NCBI RefSeq assembly: GCF_030268965.1
Contig: NZ_BSSE01000015.1
Location: 1-64,000, forward strand
From: Microtetraspora sp. NBRC 16547
GTDB taxonomy: Bacteria; Actinomycetota; Actinomycetes; Streptosporangiales; Streptosporangiaceae
Length of the DNA stretch: 64,000 nucleotides
Direction: 5' to 3'
Below are positions 45,870 to 53,970 of the stretch, piece by piece. The notes beneath the pieces are model-generated. The model did no database searches and had not been told where the DNA came from. It saw nothing but the letters and a program-made list of their open reading frames with translations. Made by a program: the position numbers and the translations under genes. Numbering within the stretch: the first letter of the stretch is position 1; the number at the start of each line of letters is the position of its first letter.

Positions 45870-48023
45870 TCAGATCAGGGCGACGGGCTCCGCGGGGAAG
45901 TAGCCCTGGAGCCGGGCGGAGCCGAGCAGGCGGCCGACCGCCGACTCGCGCACGCAGATATAGGAGTATCGGTCGCCGGAGTACACCCGGACGCCGTCGG
46001 CCCGGCACTGGCGCATCAGCACCTCGTCCCATTCGTCGGAGACGTCGGCGAAGCCCAGGTCGGTGAGCGCCTGGCGGCGGCCGAGCAGGGTTCCTCCCCC
46101 GATTTCCGGCAGGAACCTGTGCTCGGCGCCCGGCTGGCGGAGCAGCGTGGCCCCCGCCTCGGGCAGGTACGCGTAGAACGACGCCTTGCCGACGATCTCG
46201 GCGTCGCTCGAGCCGAAGTAGCGGACGAGGTCGGACAGATAGTGCTGCCCGTACACGTCACGGGGGTCGAAGACGGCGACGTAGTCGCCCTCCGCGAGCC
46301 GCAGCGCCCGGTCGAGCGCCGCACCGCGCGTCATCGGGACGTCGGCCACCCGTACGACGATGTCCTGGAGGACGGCCGCGACCGTCTGGAGCGGAGTGAG
46401 GATCTGACGGGCGCTCTTCTCGACCAGCACGGCGTCCACGCCCTCGGCGACGATGACGAGCTGCCCCGGCACATGGATCTGGCGCGCGATCTGGTCCAGG
46501 AGGTGCTCCAACTCGGCCGCTCCGTTGACGGCCGCGATGACCGAGACGGTGCCCGTGTTGCGGACGTTCGGCAGCCCGACCACGTCGAACACCGGGTCGA
46601 GCAGCGACGTGACGGGAACGGTCCGACGCCAGCCGAGATGGGCCTCGCGGTCGAGGCCGCCGGCGTCCGAGAGCAGCGCCTCGGCCTGCGCGACGGTCAC
46701 CTCCGGTTTGACGCCCGCGGCCAGCCTCAGCACGGGCGTGGCGCAGGCGGCGATCTCGGCGACGACCCGCGCGTCGACATCGGCCACGGCGACCACCAGC
46801 CCGGCCCGCCGGTACGCGGTCAGCACGTCGTCATAGGACGTCTTGTCGTCGTCCTGACCCGGCAGTGGCTGCCAGCCGCGTCCGCCGTGGGAGGAGTCCG
46901 CCCCCTGCGGCCGGGGCGCCCCGTCCGCAGCACCGTTCGCAGCACCGTTCTTAGGGGCGGCCCCCGCCGGAACCTGGGTCTGATCCTGGTCCGGCTCCGC
47001 GGCGGCCGCGTCGGACGGCCGCGCGGGCGCGGGGAGAACCACCGCGCCCAGCGTGAAGACATCGGACGTACGGCCGCCGACGGCCGGAATCGGGTTGTGG
47101 ACGCGCGGCTGCACGGCCAGCGGGAGGACACCCACGCGGTCGTGGCGCAGGGCGGCCCGCCATTCCCGGACGCGTGCCTCGGTCGTCGTCAGGACGTACT
47201 CGAAGTGCTCGGCCGCGAGGACCGCCCGCGAGACGGACCCGCCGGAGTGCCAGAAGACGGTCTTGACGCCGCGCTTGCGGCACGCCTCCACGAGGTCGCG
47301 CAGCGCCCGCGTCTCCCCGGCCAGAGCCTCCAGCCAGCGCCCGCCGTTGCCCTGCCGGGGGCCGGGCTGTACGGACTCGACGAAGAGCAGGTGCGGCTGG
47401 TGCTGGTCGAGCATCGCGGCCCAGTTCTCCGGGCCGAAGTTGGTCACCTGCCGCCACTCGTAGCGCAGCATCGCCTCGGTCTGCCGGTCCACGATCGCGG
47501 CGACGGTGAGGTACGGCCTGGCCAGCGGCCCCTTGGGCACCTCGAAGCCGTCGGCCATGGGAGCCGACGCCTGGGGCGCCCTCGGATCGGGAGCGACGGC
47601 CGCCGGGGTCTCGGGGACCGCGGAAGGCTCCGGCCCGAAGTCCGAGCGCTTGGGCGCGGGCGGCTTCTTCACCGGCTCCTTCAGGGTCTTGGCGACCGTT
47701 CCGGGGTTCTTGGTGTGCAGGGCGTCCCCAAGCTTGAGCCAGCGGCTCTCCTGCACCGACGCGAGCTTCCAGTTGGCGACCTCGGTCTGGTAGCGCTGCT
47801 CGGCCAACTGCTTGCCGAGCTGCGTGTTCTGCCGTTCGGCCGTCCTCGCCCGGGCCTCCGCCTCCCGCATCCGCGTCAGAGCGTCGGCCTCCGAGCGCGC
47901 CGCGTCGTCGAGCCGCCGCTGGTAGTCGGTGAGCAGCCGGGCCAGCTCCGCCGCTCCGGCGGCCTCCTCGACGGCCTGCGCCAGTGCGCGTTTGACGCTC
48001 TCGAGGTCGCTCGTCTCGCTCAT
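45870..48023 (-). CDS. Two-domain glycosyltransferase with N-terminal coiled coil (CgeB-like)
   Basis: A 717-residue protein. Residues 1-95 are a charged coiled coil (ARLLTDYQRRLDDAARSEADAL onward); 100-160 a Pro/Ala linker; about 165-340 plus 410-470 a GT-B-like region of the CgeB/DUF3880 type (LLFVESVQPGPRQGNGGRW, VFWHSGGSVS), interrupted by a Pro/Ala/Asp-rich insert. The C terminus (about 480-717) is a GT2-like domain with AVFDPRDVYGQHYLSDLVRYFG. Such proteins glycosylate cell-surface or spore structures. It is a single gene divergent from the toxin operon. Confidence 0.72.
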   Translation of the reverse strand: MSETSDLESVKRALAQAVEEAAGAAELARLLTDYQRRLDDAARSEADALTRMREAEARARTAERQNTQLGKQLAEQRYQTEVANWKLASVQESRWLKLGDALHTKNPGTVAKTLKEPVKKPPAPKRSDFGPEPSAVPETPAAVAPDPRAPQASAPMADGFEVPKGPLARPYLTVAAIVDRQTEAMLRYEWRQVTNFGPENWAAMLDQHQPHLLFVESVQPGPRQGNGGRWLEALAGETRALRDLVEACRKRGVKTVFWHSGGSVSRAVLAAEHFEYVLTTTEARVREWRAALRHDRVGVLPLAVQPRVHNPIPAVGGRTSDVFTLGAVVLPAPARPSDAAAAEPDQDQTQVPAGAAPKNGAANGAADGAPRPQGADSSHGGRGWQPLPGQDDDKTSYDDVLTAYRRAGLVVAVADVDARVVAEIAACATPVLRLAAGVKPEVTVAQAEALLSDAGGLDREAHLGWRRTVPVTSLLDPVFDVVGLPNVRNTGTVSVIAAVNGAAELEHLLDQIARQIHVPGQLVIVAEGVDAVLVEKSARQILTPLQTVAAVLQDIVVRVADVPMTRGAALDRALRLAEGDYVAVFDPRDVYGQHYLSDLVRYFGSSDAEIVGKASFYAYLPEAGATLLRQPGAEHRFLPEIGGGTLLGRRQALTDLGFADVSDEWDEVLMRQCRADGVRVYSGDRYSYICVRESAVGRLLGSARLQGYFPAEPVALI

Positions 48024-48260
48024 GGGTCACTCCGCGGTAGTCCGAAAAGGCGGGAGTCACAATATTCGCAGATCACTCGGATCAATCTCCGCCCGCCGAA
48101 GCGCACCGGAGCAGTCGAAGCTCCCTCACCGCCCCCTCGCCGTTCTCTCACACCGTCATCACCGACGAGCTGTCCGCGAGGGTCGCGACCTATCCGCCGC
48201 TCTGCGGCGTCCTCTACGCCGTGACACCGCCCATGCCGTTCACCGAGTATGTCCGTTTCG

Positions 48261-48288
48261 TTAACAGGTGAGAAACAAAAGATAATCT
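48261..48288 (+). promoter_or_regulatory. Predicted promoter of the toxin operon
   Basis: TTAACA (48261-48266) and TAATCT (48283-48288) are separated by 16 bases in an AT-rich patch 39 bases before the first start codon. The rest of 48024-48326 contains no gene. Confidence 0.5.
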
Positions 48289-48326
48289 GCGATGAACAGG
48301 AGTCGTGTCACACAAAGGGGGCGAAT

Positions 48327-48728
48327 GTGACTGATGCGTTCGGGGCGACGATCGAAGACCTGGCCGCGCAGTACAACGAGCAGATCCGCCACGTTCGTGA
48401 GATGTACGGCCGGCGCAACGAGCTCGCGTCCGAGGCATGGTCACCTGACGGCCTGGTCGGCGTCACCGTAGGGCCACACGGACAGGTACGCGCGATCGAG
48501 CTGAATCCGCGCGTGTACCGCAAACTGTCCCCTTCGGAACTCGCCCAATCGATCATGGAGCAGATCGGCCGGGCCACCGCGGTCGTCTCCCAGCAGGCCA
48601 AGGAGCTCATGGAACCGTTCATGCCCGCCGACCTGCCGTACGAGGAGATCTTCGGCGAGAACGTGAACCTCGACGCGTTCCTGCCGCAGCCCGTCGAACT
48701 CCGCGAGGGATCGGACCGGCCAGAGTGA
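48327..48728 (+). CDS. YbaB/EbfC-fold protein, first gene of the toxin operon
   Basis: A 133-residue protein with the YbaB fold pattern: an N-terminal helix (IEDLAAQYNEQIRHVREMYGRRNEL), a three-stranded sheet (SPDGLVGVTVGPHGQVRAIELNP) and a C-terminal helix (SELAQSIMEQIGRATAVVSQQAKEL), then an acidic tail. YbaB proteins bind DNA as dimers, but actinobacterial relatives often stand before WXG100-type secreted toxins and may act as chaperones or partners there. The GTG at 48327 is preceded by AAAGGGGG. The stop overlaps the next start by 4 bases (GTGA). Confidence 0.75.
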   Translation: MTDAFGATIEDLAAQYNEQIRHVREMYGRRNELASEAWSPDGLVGVTVGPHGQVRAIELNPRVYRKLSPSELAQSIMEQIGRATAVVSQQAKELMEPFMPADLPYEEIFGENVNLDAFLPQPVELREGSDRPE

Positions 48729-49030
48729 CGGGATCCGGCTTCTACGTGAAATGGTCGGCGCTGCGCCGCGAGGCCGTGGTCGTCGACGAGCTCAGGAGAA
48801 ACGCGGTCTCGGCACGGGATCGGCTGCGCGCGGCCTTCGACCGGGACGGACGGGCCCTCGGCAGCGATCAGTACGGAGCCGAGCTGGAGAAGAAGATGCC
48901 CGCGATCACTGAGGGGATCTTCACGGCATTCCAGAAACACATCGACGAGCTGGACCGCATCGCCACCGGGCTCCGCACCGGCTCCATGACATACGAGCAG
49001 GCCGAACACGCCAACGAGATCGGCACGTGA
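48725..49030 (+). CDS. Small helical WXG100/ESX-type partner protein
   Basis: A 101-residue, mostly helical protein (MTGSGFYVKWSALRREAVVV onward) with two long helices around GRALGSDQYGAELEKKMPAI and a C-terminal stretch TGSMTYEQAEHANEIGT. The size, the Y-x-x-x-L turn and the end resemble small WXG100/EspC-like substrates of type VII secretion. It is translationally coupled to the YbaB-like gene and lies 6 bases before the large toxin gene, so it is probably the secretion partner of the toxin. Confidence 0.65.
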   Translation: MTGSGFYVKWSALRREAVVVDELRRNAVSARDRLRAAFDRDGRALGSDQYGAELEKKMPAITEGIFTAFQKHIDELDRIATGLRTGSMTYEQAEHANEIGT

Positions 49031-49036
49031 TCGCTC

Positions 49037-52000
49037 GTGGGATTCGATGGAATTCTGGTCCCTGACTGGGCCAAACCCTATGTCGGCTGGGTGGTCGGGA
49101 TGGACTGGCCCGAAGGCGATGAGACGGGCTGCTTCCGGCTCGCCGACGCCTGCGTGACCGCCGCCCACGAGGTCGTCGCGGGGACCAGGGCCGACCAGCC
49201 CGAGAGCGCGACCAAGATCGGCCAGGCGTGGGACGGCGAGGCCCACCTGGCCTTCGCCGAGCACGTGTCCAAAGTCTCCGGCAAGCAGGTGGCGGACCTG
49301 GTCAAGCGGCTCATCGACGCCGCCATCGCCCTCAACAACGTCGGCGTGCAGATCCAGTACGCCAAGTACATGATCGAGGCCACCGTGTGGCTTCTGATCG
49401 TGCAGCTCGGTTACCTGCTCGCCATCGCCGTACCGAGCGGCGGCTCGAGCCTGGCACTCATCCCCGCGCGCGTGCAGCTCGCTCGCCTGACAGTCGCGCA
49501 GATCGCCAAACGAACCCTGACCAACATCATGCTGTTCGCCGGCATAGTCGCCGGCATGGACGCCGGCGTTCAGCTCCTGCAGATGGGACAGGGCCGCAGG
49601 GACGACCTGGACGGACGGCAGCTCGTGGTCTCCGCGCTGACCGGCGGCGCGATGGGAGGACTCATGGGGCTGCTGTCGGGCGGGCTGTCCCGCATGGCGA
49701 CCCCGGCCCTACGGGCGGGCCTGTCCCGGGCGGAGATGTCGACCGCGGAGAAGCTCCTGGCCTCCGCCAGCTCGTCCATCTACGGTCAGGCCGCCCAGTA
49801 CGCGCTGACCGGCGGCATCACCACCGCCGGCAGCATGGTCATTGAAGGCGACTTCAGCTGGGACATGCTCGCCAAAGGCATCACGTCGAGCGCGCTGGGC
49901 GCCGACGGTCAGCACCTGACCACATCCGTCCCTCACCACAGCACGTCGGCACCCCATCCCACGTCCCATGTCCCGGGCGCCGATCCCCCGGCCGGCCCCG
50001 GCCACGACTCCACCCTCGCCCGGGCCGCCGACACCACGACCGGCCCCGGCCACAGCACCACGCTCGCTCAGGCCGCCGACACCACGACCGGGACGGCGCC
50101 TCACATCCCCGCACGTGACGGCGGATCGGCCCGCTCCCCCCATGCCGGTCAGGACGGTTCGCTCGCCACGGGGATGCCGACGCGTCCGGCACCCGACGGC
50201 GCGCCCGCCGACGGCGGACGGCGTCCCGCCGAGCGGGGCACCACCGAGCGGGGCACCGGAACCGAACAGCCGTCGCGGCCGAAGGAGCAGGGCCGTGCCC
50301 CGGCCGCGGATGCAACCCAAAGGCCGGCGCCCCGTACGGCGGAGAGCAGTGCGCCCGTCGCCCGCAACACGGCGGAACGGGCCGACGGCGGCGCTCCACC
50401 GGCATCCCAGCGGACGTCCCAGCAGACAACGTCAGTTTCGGAAGCCCCGACCGGCCGGATCGAGAAGCTTCTCAACCACAGCGCCGAGCCGGAGACGACC
50501 GGCGGGCGGTCCTCCGGCGCGCACGCGGCGGACGGCCCCGAGCCGCGAACGTCGGATGTCGGTCCGCGACCGGGAGGCGACGAAACGCGACCGGGAGGCG
50601 AGCCCACACGAACGGAGTCGACGCTCCCCGACGGTTCTCCGCACACCGACACGGCCACACCGGCCTCGGCACACGACCGGCGGGTGGCCGACGCCCCCGC
50701 GCCGCCCGTGCCGCCAGCGGATCCGGCGGACGCCGGACGCGGCCAGACCCGGGTGCCGTTCGACTTCGAGAGGTTCTACAACGATCCCCGCTGGGCCGCG
50801 GAGGCCACCAGGTTCGAGCAGCGCCTCGGTGCCCACTACTTCAACAACCCGCAGAACATCGACGCGGCCCGCACGGCGCTGGGAAAACTGCGGGATGTCC
50901 TCATGGCGCTCACTCCCCGCGGAGCGGACGAGAGCCCGGCCGCCTTCGCACGGCGGGTCGAGAGCGCGTTCTTCCGCGACGACAAGGACGCCCACAGCAG
51001 CGCGGGGCAGGTGGGGACCGGGCTGACGGTCGACGACCTGCTCCGCAAGGGGAACCTCCGTGAGGTGATGACGGCCTTCTACAACGCCGCGTACTTCAAC
51101 CGCGACAATCCGCAGACCCTCGCGAAGACGATTCTCGACGTCATCGACGGCAAGAGATGGGAGGAGGCCCGGGCCGCCGGCGTGGACCGCGACGAACTCA
51201 CGCGCATGCGGCGGCAACTCGACGAGAGCGCGAACCGCGCGATCCTGGGCCGTCTTGAGGAGAGGTTCACTCCCGGCGAGTTCCGGTTCGCCCGCGACCC
51301 GTTCGGAACCGGCAACGTGATCATGCTGTCGGAGCGCGGCGTGAGGGATCTGGCCGACGTGATCAAGAGCCAGGCGAGCCGGCACGACCGCACCCCCGAG
51401 GAGCAGCAGCGGCTCGGCCTCATCACGACTCCGGCCCATTACGAGGGCCTGAACACGCCCCTTGGCCGGTTCGAGCGGGCCTTCATCGAATCGATCACCG
51501 ACGGCCCCCTGCGCCCGGATACCCCACTGCCCTGGAGGGAGGGGGTGACCGCGCACGAGACCACGTCGAGCCGGTGGGCCAGGCAGGTGGCCGGTGACGG
51601 CTTCCCCGTGGTCGACGGAGTGTCGGCGACGACCACCCGCATGCTGGCGGCGGTCAAGTTCCTCGATCTCGGCCGGGGGACGACCGAGCACTTCGTCGGC
51701 GCGCTGATGGGCTGGATGCTGCCCGGCCGCGACCATTCGCTGTTCGAGATCATCCGGGGCGCGCAGATCGCCGGCTTCGGACGGCCGGACTTCGAACCGG
51801 GCGCTCGGCCCAGTGCCGTGGACCTGTACCGGAGCCTCCCCGACCTGGACCTCGGCACCCTGCGGACCGAGATCCTCCCTGACGGGCTGTTCCCCCACGA
51901 GGCGCAGTACCTCCACCATGCCACCGACCCCGGCGGCTTCTCCGAAACACAGCACCACAAGGTGCGGGAGGCCACCGAACGGCTGTGGCCGCAACTGGAG

Positions 52001-53032
52001 AGCGGACGGGTGACCGACCCCCACCTCGCCGAGTGGCTGCACCGCAACGGGATCGACCCGATGGACACGGCCAGGGTGCGGGAGCTGGGCGAGCGGTTGT
52101 CGCCGGCACACGTGACGGCGCTGACCGTCTACACCCGGCACAGCCACTACTTGATCAACAACGTCACGCGGACACAGCTGTGGACCGGCGGCGTGTCCGA
52201 GGCGGCCGTACGAACGAGGATGGTGCAGAAGGTCCAGGATCTCGCGACGAACTATCTGGGCAACCTCGCGACAGGCGAAAAGGCCCTGCCGCTCCCGCTG
52301 GCGCTGCGTCCGCTCCTGCATGTGGGAGAAGGCCACCTGGACTCGCGCTCACCGCTCAGCCCGCACGCCCAGAGCTGGATCGACGCGGCACATCAGGCCG
52401 AAGACGCGAAGCACCGAAGCCAGGAGCACCGGGCTGCCGGCAGAACGGCGGAGGCGCGGCAGGCCGAGTCGGAAGTGAGGGAGGCCCGCAAGGCGCAGCG
52501 CGCCGCCTGGCGCGAGATCCGTGAGCTGCTCGACACCGCGACACCACGCCTGTTCGAGGAGATGCGCTGGCACGCGGACATGGTGCACGACGCCATGATG
52601 CAGCTGCCCGCGCTCGGCAGTCCCGACCATCCGGTGCTCGCGTACCGCGGTGACTGGATCACGCCGGTTCACTCACCCATTTACGGGTCGAAACTGTTCC
52701 CGCACGGAACGGCGCGGGAGTTCCTGAGCGTGAGCCGGCTGCTGGAGGTGGCCGTGCGGTTCATGGCGGAGAACCCGGCAAGTGATCGGAAGGTGCTGGT
52801 CGTCTACCACCTCACCGGCGGCCAGGCCCGCGACATATCGGTCTTCTCCTCCTTCGCGGCGGACCAGGAGGCGGTCTTCCCGCCCCATTCACGCATGAGA
52901 CGCGTCCAGAATCCCGAGTTGGCGGAACGGGTCCGCGCGGATGTGGAGAGAGCAGCGGCGGACATGGTGCGCCGCGGCGTGCTGCCGAAGGTCCCGGGCG
53001 GCTATGAAATCATCGTGATGGAGGAAGGCTGA
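49037..53032 (+). CDS. Giant WXG-type polymorphic toxin with ADP-ribosyltransferase-like C terminus
   Basis: A 1331-residue putative secreted effector. Residues 1-115 are a WXG100-like helical domain with the W65-x-G67 turn in AWDGEAHLAF. Residues about 115-290 hold two to three hydrophobic segments (VWLLIVQLGYLLAIAV, IMLFAGIVAG, a Gly-rich segment near 195-220). Residues about 294-565 are a Pro/Thr/Ala/Arg-rich linker with repeated DTTTGPGHS-type units. About 573-1195 is a helical middle domain I cannot assign, including FLDLGRGTTEHFVGALMGW and TVYTRHSHYLINNVTRTQLW. The C-terminal 130 residues match the R-S-E ADP-ribosyltransferase pattern: R1204 in AYRGDW, S1231-x-S1233 in FLSVSR, and D1276-x-E1278 before VFPP, where Glu or Gln usually stands at 1276. 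The target is unknown. Confidence 0.75.
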   Translation: MGFDGILVPDWAKPYVGWVVGMDWPEGDETGCFRLADACVTAAHEVVAGTRADQPESATKIGQAWDGEAHLAFAEHVSKVSGKQVADLVKRLIDAAIALNNVGVQIQYAKYMIEATVWLLIVQLGYLLAIAVPSGGSSLALIPARVQLARLTVAQIAKRTLTNIMLFAGIVAGMDAGVQLLQMGQGRRDDLDGRQLVVSALTGGAMGGLMGLLSGGLSRMATPALRAGLSRAEMSTAEKLLASASSSIYGQAAQYALTGGITTAGSMVIEGDFSWDMLAKGITSSALGADGQHLTTSVPHHSTSAPHPTSHVPGADPPAGPGHDSTLARAADTTTGPGHSTTLAQAADTTTGTAPHIPARDGGSARSPHAGQDGSLATGMPTRPAPDGAPADGGRRPAERGTTERGTGTEQPSRPKEQGRAPAADATQRPAPRTAESSAPVARNTAERADGGAPPASQRTSQQTTSVSEAPTGRIEKLLNHSAEPETTGGRSSGAHAADGPEPRTSDVGPRPGGDETRPGGEPTRTESTLPDGSPHTDTATPASAHDRRVADAPAPPVPPADPADAGRGQTRVPFDFERFYNDPRWAAEATRFEQRLGAHYFNNPQNIDAARTALGKLRDVLMALTPRGADESPAAFARRVESAFFRDDKDAHSSAGQVGTGLTVDDLLRKGNLREVMTAFYNAAYFNRDNPQTLAKTILDVIDGKRWEEARAAGVDRDELTRMRRQLDESANRAILGRLEERFTPGEFRFARDPFGTGNVIMLSERGVRDLADVIKSQASRHDRTPEEQQRLGLITTPAHYEGLNTPLGRFERAFIESITDGPLRPDTPLPWREGVTAHETTSSRWARQVAGDGFPVVDGVSATTTRMLAAVKFLDLGRGTTEHFVGALMGWMLPGRDHSLFEIIRGAQIAGFGRPDFEPGARPSAVDLYRSLPDLDLGTLRTEILPDGLFPHEAQYLHHATDPGGFSETQHHKVREATERLWPQLESGRVTDPHLAEWLHRNGIDPMDTARVRELGERLSPAHVTALTVYTRHSHYLINNVTRTQLWTGGVSEAAVRTRMVQKVQDLATNYLGNLATGEKALPLPLALRPLLHVGEGHLDSRSPLSPHAQSWIDAAHQAEDAKHRSQEHRAAGRTAEARQAESEVREARKAQRAAWREIRELLDTATPRLFEEMRWHADMVHDAMMQLPALGSPDHPVLAYRGDWITPVHSPIYGSKLFPHGTAREFLSVSRLLEVAVRFMAENPASDRKVLVVYHLTGGQARDISVFSSFAADQEAVFPPHSRMRRVQNPELAERVRADVERAAADMVRRGVLPKVPGGYEIIVMEEG

Positions 53033-53033
53033 T

Positions 53034-53783
53034 ATGGCGACCGAGTGGGCGGAGCTGGACGAAGAGGCCTGGCGGATCTTCGGCGGTCTCCACCGGCTGC
53101 TCCTGCGCCTGGCCGGGCGGTTCCCCGACGAGCTGCTGAGTCACGCCCGCGCGATGCTGGGGCAGGGCGACCTGGCGTACCTCCCCGACACGGTGACGGG
53201 TGCGGCGGTGGGGCTCGGGGTGTCCATGGCGCCGGCCGAGGTGGACCTCCTCCGCCACGTGGTGGAGGCGCTGGGAGACGGAGGAGAGCCGCCGAGTGGG
53301 GCGGACCAGGTGCCGCTCTCCGAGGTGGTCCCGGCGACCGATCACCGTTTCGCCCCCGCGCCGCCCGCGGTGCTGGCGTCGGCCGGGGCGCGCATCCCGG
53401 CCAGCCTGGACCTGACCGGCGAGCCGGGGGCCGACCTCGACAACCTCGACGACCTCGACGACCTCGACGACCTGAGGGACGAGCTGACCGATCTCACGGA
53501 CGACCTCGTCGTCGACGCGCTCTCCGAGCACGCGGGCGTCGTGGCGATCTGGCGTACCTGGCGATTCGGACCGGCGGGGCCGCCGGACGGAGGACAGAGG
53601 GTGTACCTCGCCGAGGTGGAACCGGGCGTCCGGGCATGGGAGCTGACCCTGGACGCCCAACGCGAACTGGTCCAGATGGACGTGGAAGCTCCGCAGGTCG
53701 AGGTGTTCTGGACCGGAGACGAGCTGCCTCCCTACCATCGGGCGGCGCGAGATCACGCGGCGCTGCTCTGGAACCGGCCCTGA
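53034..53783 (+). CDS. Putative immunity protein, acidic
   Basis: A 249-residue acidic protein starting 1 base after the toxin stop, the classical place of an immunity gene. It has an N-terminal helical half, a central Asp/Leu run made from 9-base tandem repeats (NLDDLDDLDDL at about residues 140-150), and a C-terminal beta-rich domain (VVAIWRTWRFGPAGPPDGGQRVYLAEVEPGVRAWELTLD). No signal peptide is present, as expected for protection in the cytoplasm. I recognise no family; the role is inferred from position and charge. Confidence 0.65.
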   Translation: MATEWAELDEEAWRIFGGLHRLLLRLAGRFPDELLSHARAMLGQGDLAYLPDTVTGAAVGLGVSMAPAEVDLLRHVVEALGDGGEPPSGADQVPLSEVVPATDHRFAPAPPAVLASAGARIPASLDLTGEPGADLDNLDDLDDLDDLRDELTDLTDDLVVDALSEHAGVVAIWRTWRFGPAGPPDGGQRVYLAEVEPGVRAWELTLDAQRELVQMDVEAPQVEVFWTGDELPPYHRAARDHAALLWNRP

Positions 53784-53970
53784 GCGGAGCCGGTCGGCAG
53801 GCCACGCCTTCCTGAGGGCACGCGGGAAAGCGGAGGCCGCGATTCCGGCGAGTTTCCCATGGAAGATCGCCGGTCACGTGGGACGTGGACGGCGACCGCG
53901 GGTTCCGCGCGTCATGTGTTGGCGGCGCGGATCCGTAGACTCTCCGGTCGAGGTAGAAGGAGGGCAAACG

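Noticed and set aside
50432-52336. Minus-strand open frame opposite the toxin gene
   Set aside because: Low-complexity antisense translation of a coding region with normal third-position GC on the plus strand.
26086-53783. A complete type VII secretion system
   Set aside because: No EccB, EccC, EccD, EccE or mycosin gene is present; only substrate-like proteins are seen.
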